Shown here piece after piece: positions 5,034 through 5,363 of a DNA stretch of 5,363 nt (positions are counted from its first letter, which is position 1; each line of letters begins with the position of its first letter). The stretch is from an uncultured Micrococcales bacterium (GTDB lineage Bacteria; Actinomycetota; Actinomycetes; S36-B12; GCA-2699445). A program made the position numbers and the translations under genes. Under the pieces are notes generated by a model. The model made no database searches. It was not told the origin of the DNA and worked only from the letters and a program-made list of their open reading frames with translations. Where the stretch lies: assembly GCA_903915555.1 (NCBI GenBank), contig CAIWTL010000327.1:1-5363 (forward strand), in the 5' to 3' direction.

Positions 5034-5363
5034 TGATCCGAAGAAACCTCACCCCCTCGCTGATCGTGTCCGTGCTCGCCTTGGTCGTGGCGCTCGGTGG
5101 GGTCGGGTACGCGGCGTCCGTGCTACCCAAGAACTCGGTCGGTACGAAGCAGTTGAAGCAGAACGCCGTCGTGTCGAAGAAGGTCAAGGACTTCTCGCTC
5201 CTGGCCAAGGACTTCAAGAAGGGGCAGATCCCCCCTGGACCACAGGGACCACAGGGGCCGCAGGGGCCGCAGGGACCCCAGGGCGCGGCTGGTGAGACCG
5301 GCCCCAGGGGTCCGAGTGCGGCATACCGCGTCGACAAGGGCGCGGCGGAACTCCCCCTGGCCG
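5033..5363 (+). CDS. collagen-like (Gly-X-Y) surface protein, N-terminal part
   Basis: Open at the right edge; 110 residues are visible. MIRRNLTPSL is followed by a hydrophobic segment (about 10-29, LIVSVLALVVALGGVGYAAS) that is either a signal peptide, with a possible cleavage around the YAA/S site, or an N-terminal anchor. Residues 35-64 are three degenerate copies of a 10-residue Lys-rich unit. Residues 69-95 are nine Gly-X-Y triplets: five GPQ, then GAA, GET, GPR, GPS. A non-collagenous domain begins at about 96 (AAYRVDKGAAELPL) and continues outside the window. This layout, with the NSVGTKQLK-type block before a short collagen tract, recurs in predicted exported proteins of Actinomycetota; from memory, no function has been assigned. 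Start chosen for the complete signal segment and the -10-like TAGCGT 6 nt upstream. Divergent from eutB, with no evident functional link. A role in adhesion or oligomerisation through the triple helix is inference. Confidence 0.82.
   Translation, partial: MIRRNLTPSLIVSVLALVVALGGVGYAASVLPKNSVGTKQLKQNAVVSKKVKDFSLLAKDFKKGQIPPGPQGPQGPQGPQGPQGAAGETGPRGPSAAYRVDKGAAELPLA
5135..5224 (+). repeat. three tandem 10-residue Lys-rich repeats (3 x 30 bp)
   Basis: Within the collagen-like gene, residues 35-44 (SVGTKQLKQN), 45-54 (AVVSKKVKDF) and 55-64 (SLLAKDFKKG) align without gaps to the pattern [S/A]-[V/L]-x-[T/S/A]-K-x-[L/V/F]-K-x-x. Lys at positions 5 and 8 and hydrophobic residues at 2 and 7 are kept in all copies; all six of these Lys codons are AAG. 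The rest of the DNA has diverged, so the repeat is old and probably structural. Confidence 0.6.
5237..5317 (+). repeat. collagen Gly-X-Y triplet tract with 9-bp tandem repeats
   Basis: Nine uninterrupted Gly-X-Y triplets. The first five (5237-5281) are GPQ, encoded by 9-bp units ggaccacag twice, gggccgcag twice and ggaccccag once. The paired identical units suggest recent expansion by slippage. The later units (GAA, GET, GPR, GPS) are more varied. The tract is short for a stable triple helix, so it may assemble only with help from flanking domains. Confidence 0.85.

Noticed and set aside
5026..5337. 103-codon minus-strand open frame opposite the collagen-like gene, rich in GPC repeats
   Set aside because: The GPC repeats are simply the reverse reading of the 9-bp collagen units; the plus strand has the signal peptide, Lys repeats and start-site signals.

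Overview
The window is high-GC (roughly 70 % by eye) chromosomal DNA with strong G/C third-position bias. Candidate leaderless genes, a GTG-started lipoprotein, an actinobacterial-type pirin and an actinobacterial-type collagen-like surface protein together point to an Actinomycetota host. Genus cannot be read from the sequence; a Propionibacteriales/Nocardioides-like organism is only a guess. I see no IS element, tRNA, rRNA, CRISPR array or phage gene, and no stretch over 300 bases lacks a gene.

Layout from left to right. Bases 1-40 are the downstream flank of a peptide deformylase gene and hold a weak hairpin. The deformylase (41-595, minus) is divergent from a lipoprotein-type PQQ-dependent sugar dehydrogenase of the GSDH/YliI family (643-1740, plus), with only 47 bp between the two start codons. 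An 82-bp gap then carries a candidate promoter, a 12-bp near-palindrome that could be an operator, and a good Shine-Dalgarno site for a pirin-family cupin protein (1823-2788, plus). The pirin gene converges with, and overlaps by 40 bp, the end of an ethanolamine ammonia-lyase operon on the minus strand: eutB (4970-3591), then eutC (3594-2749), joined by a 4-nt GTGA overlap. A 62-bp divergent gap separates eutB from the start of a collagen-like (Gly-X-Y) exported or membrane-anchored protein (5033 onward, plus), which runs off the right edge.

How the genes work together. EutB and EutC form the adenosylcobalamin-dependent lyase that converts ethanolamine to acetaldehyde and ammonia. No microcompartment shell gene, eutA reactivase, permease or aldehyde dehydrogenase lies within the window, so this looks like a minimal, cytosolic version of the pathway, presumably for nitrogen or carbon scavenging. 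The other genes (protein maturation, extracytoplasmic sugar oxidation, redox/cupin protein, surface protein) are not obviously linked to it; each appears to be its own transcription unit.

Most of the window is ordinary housekeeping and catabolic content. The points most worth a second look are the -10-like hexamers placed exactly 6 nt before start codons (candidate leaderless mRNAs), the near-palindrome at the pirin promoter, a 9-bp inverted repeat in the eutB/collagen gap, the antisense 3' overlap of eutC with pirin, and a three-copy 10-residue Lys-rich repeat in front of the collagen tract of the right-edge protein.
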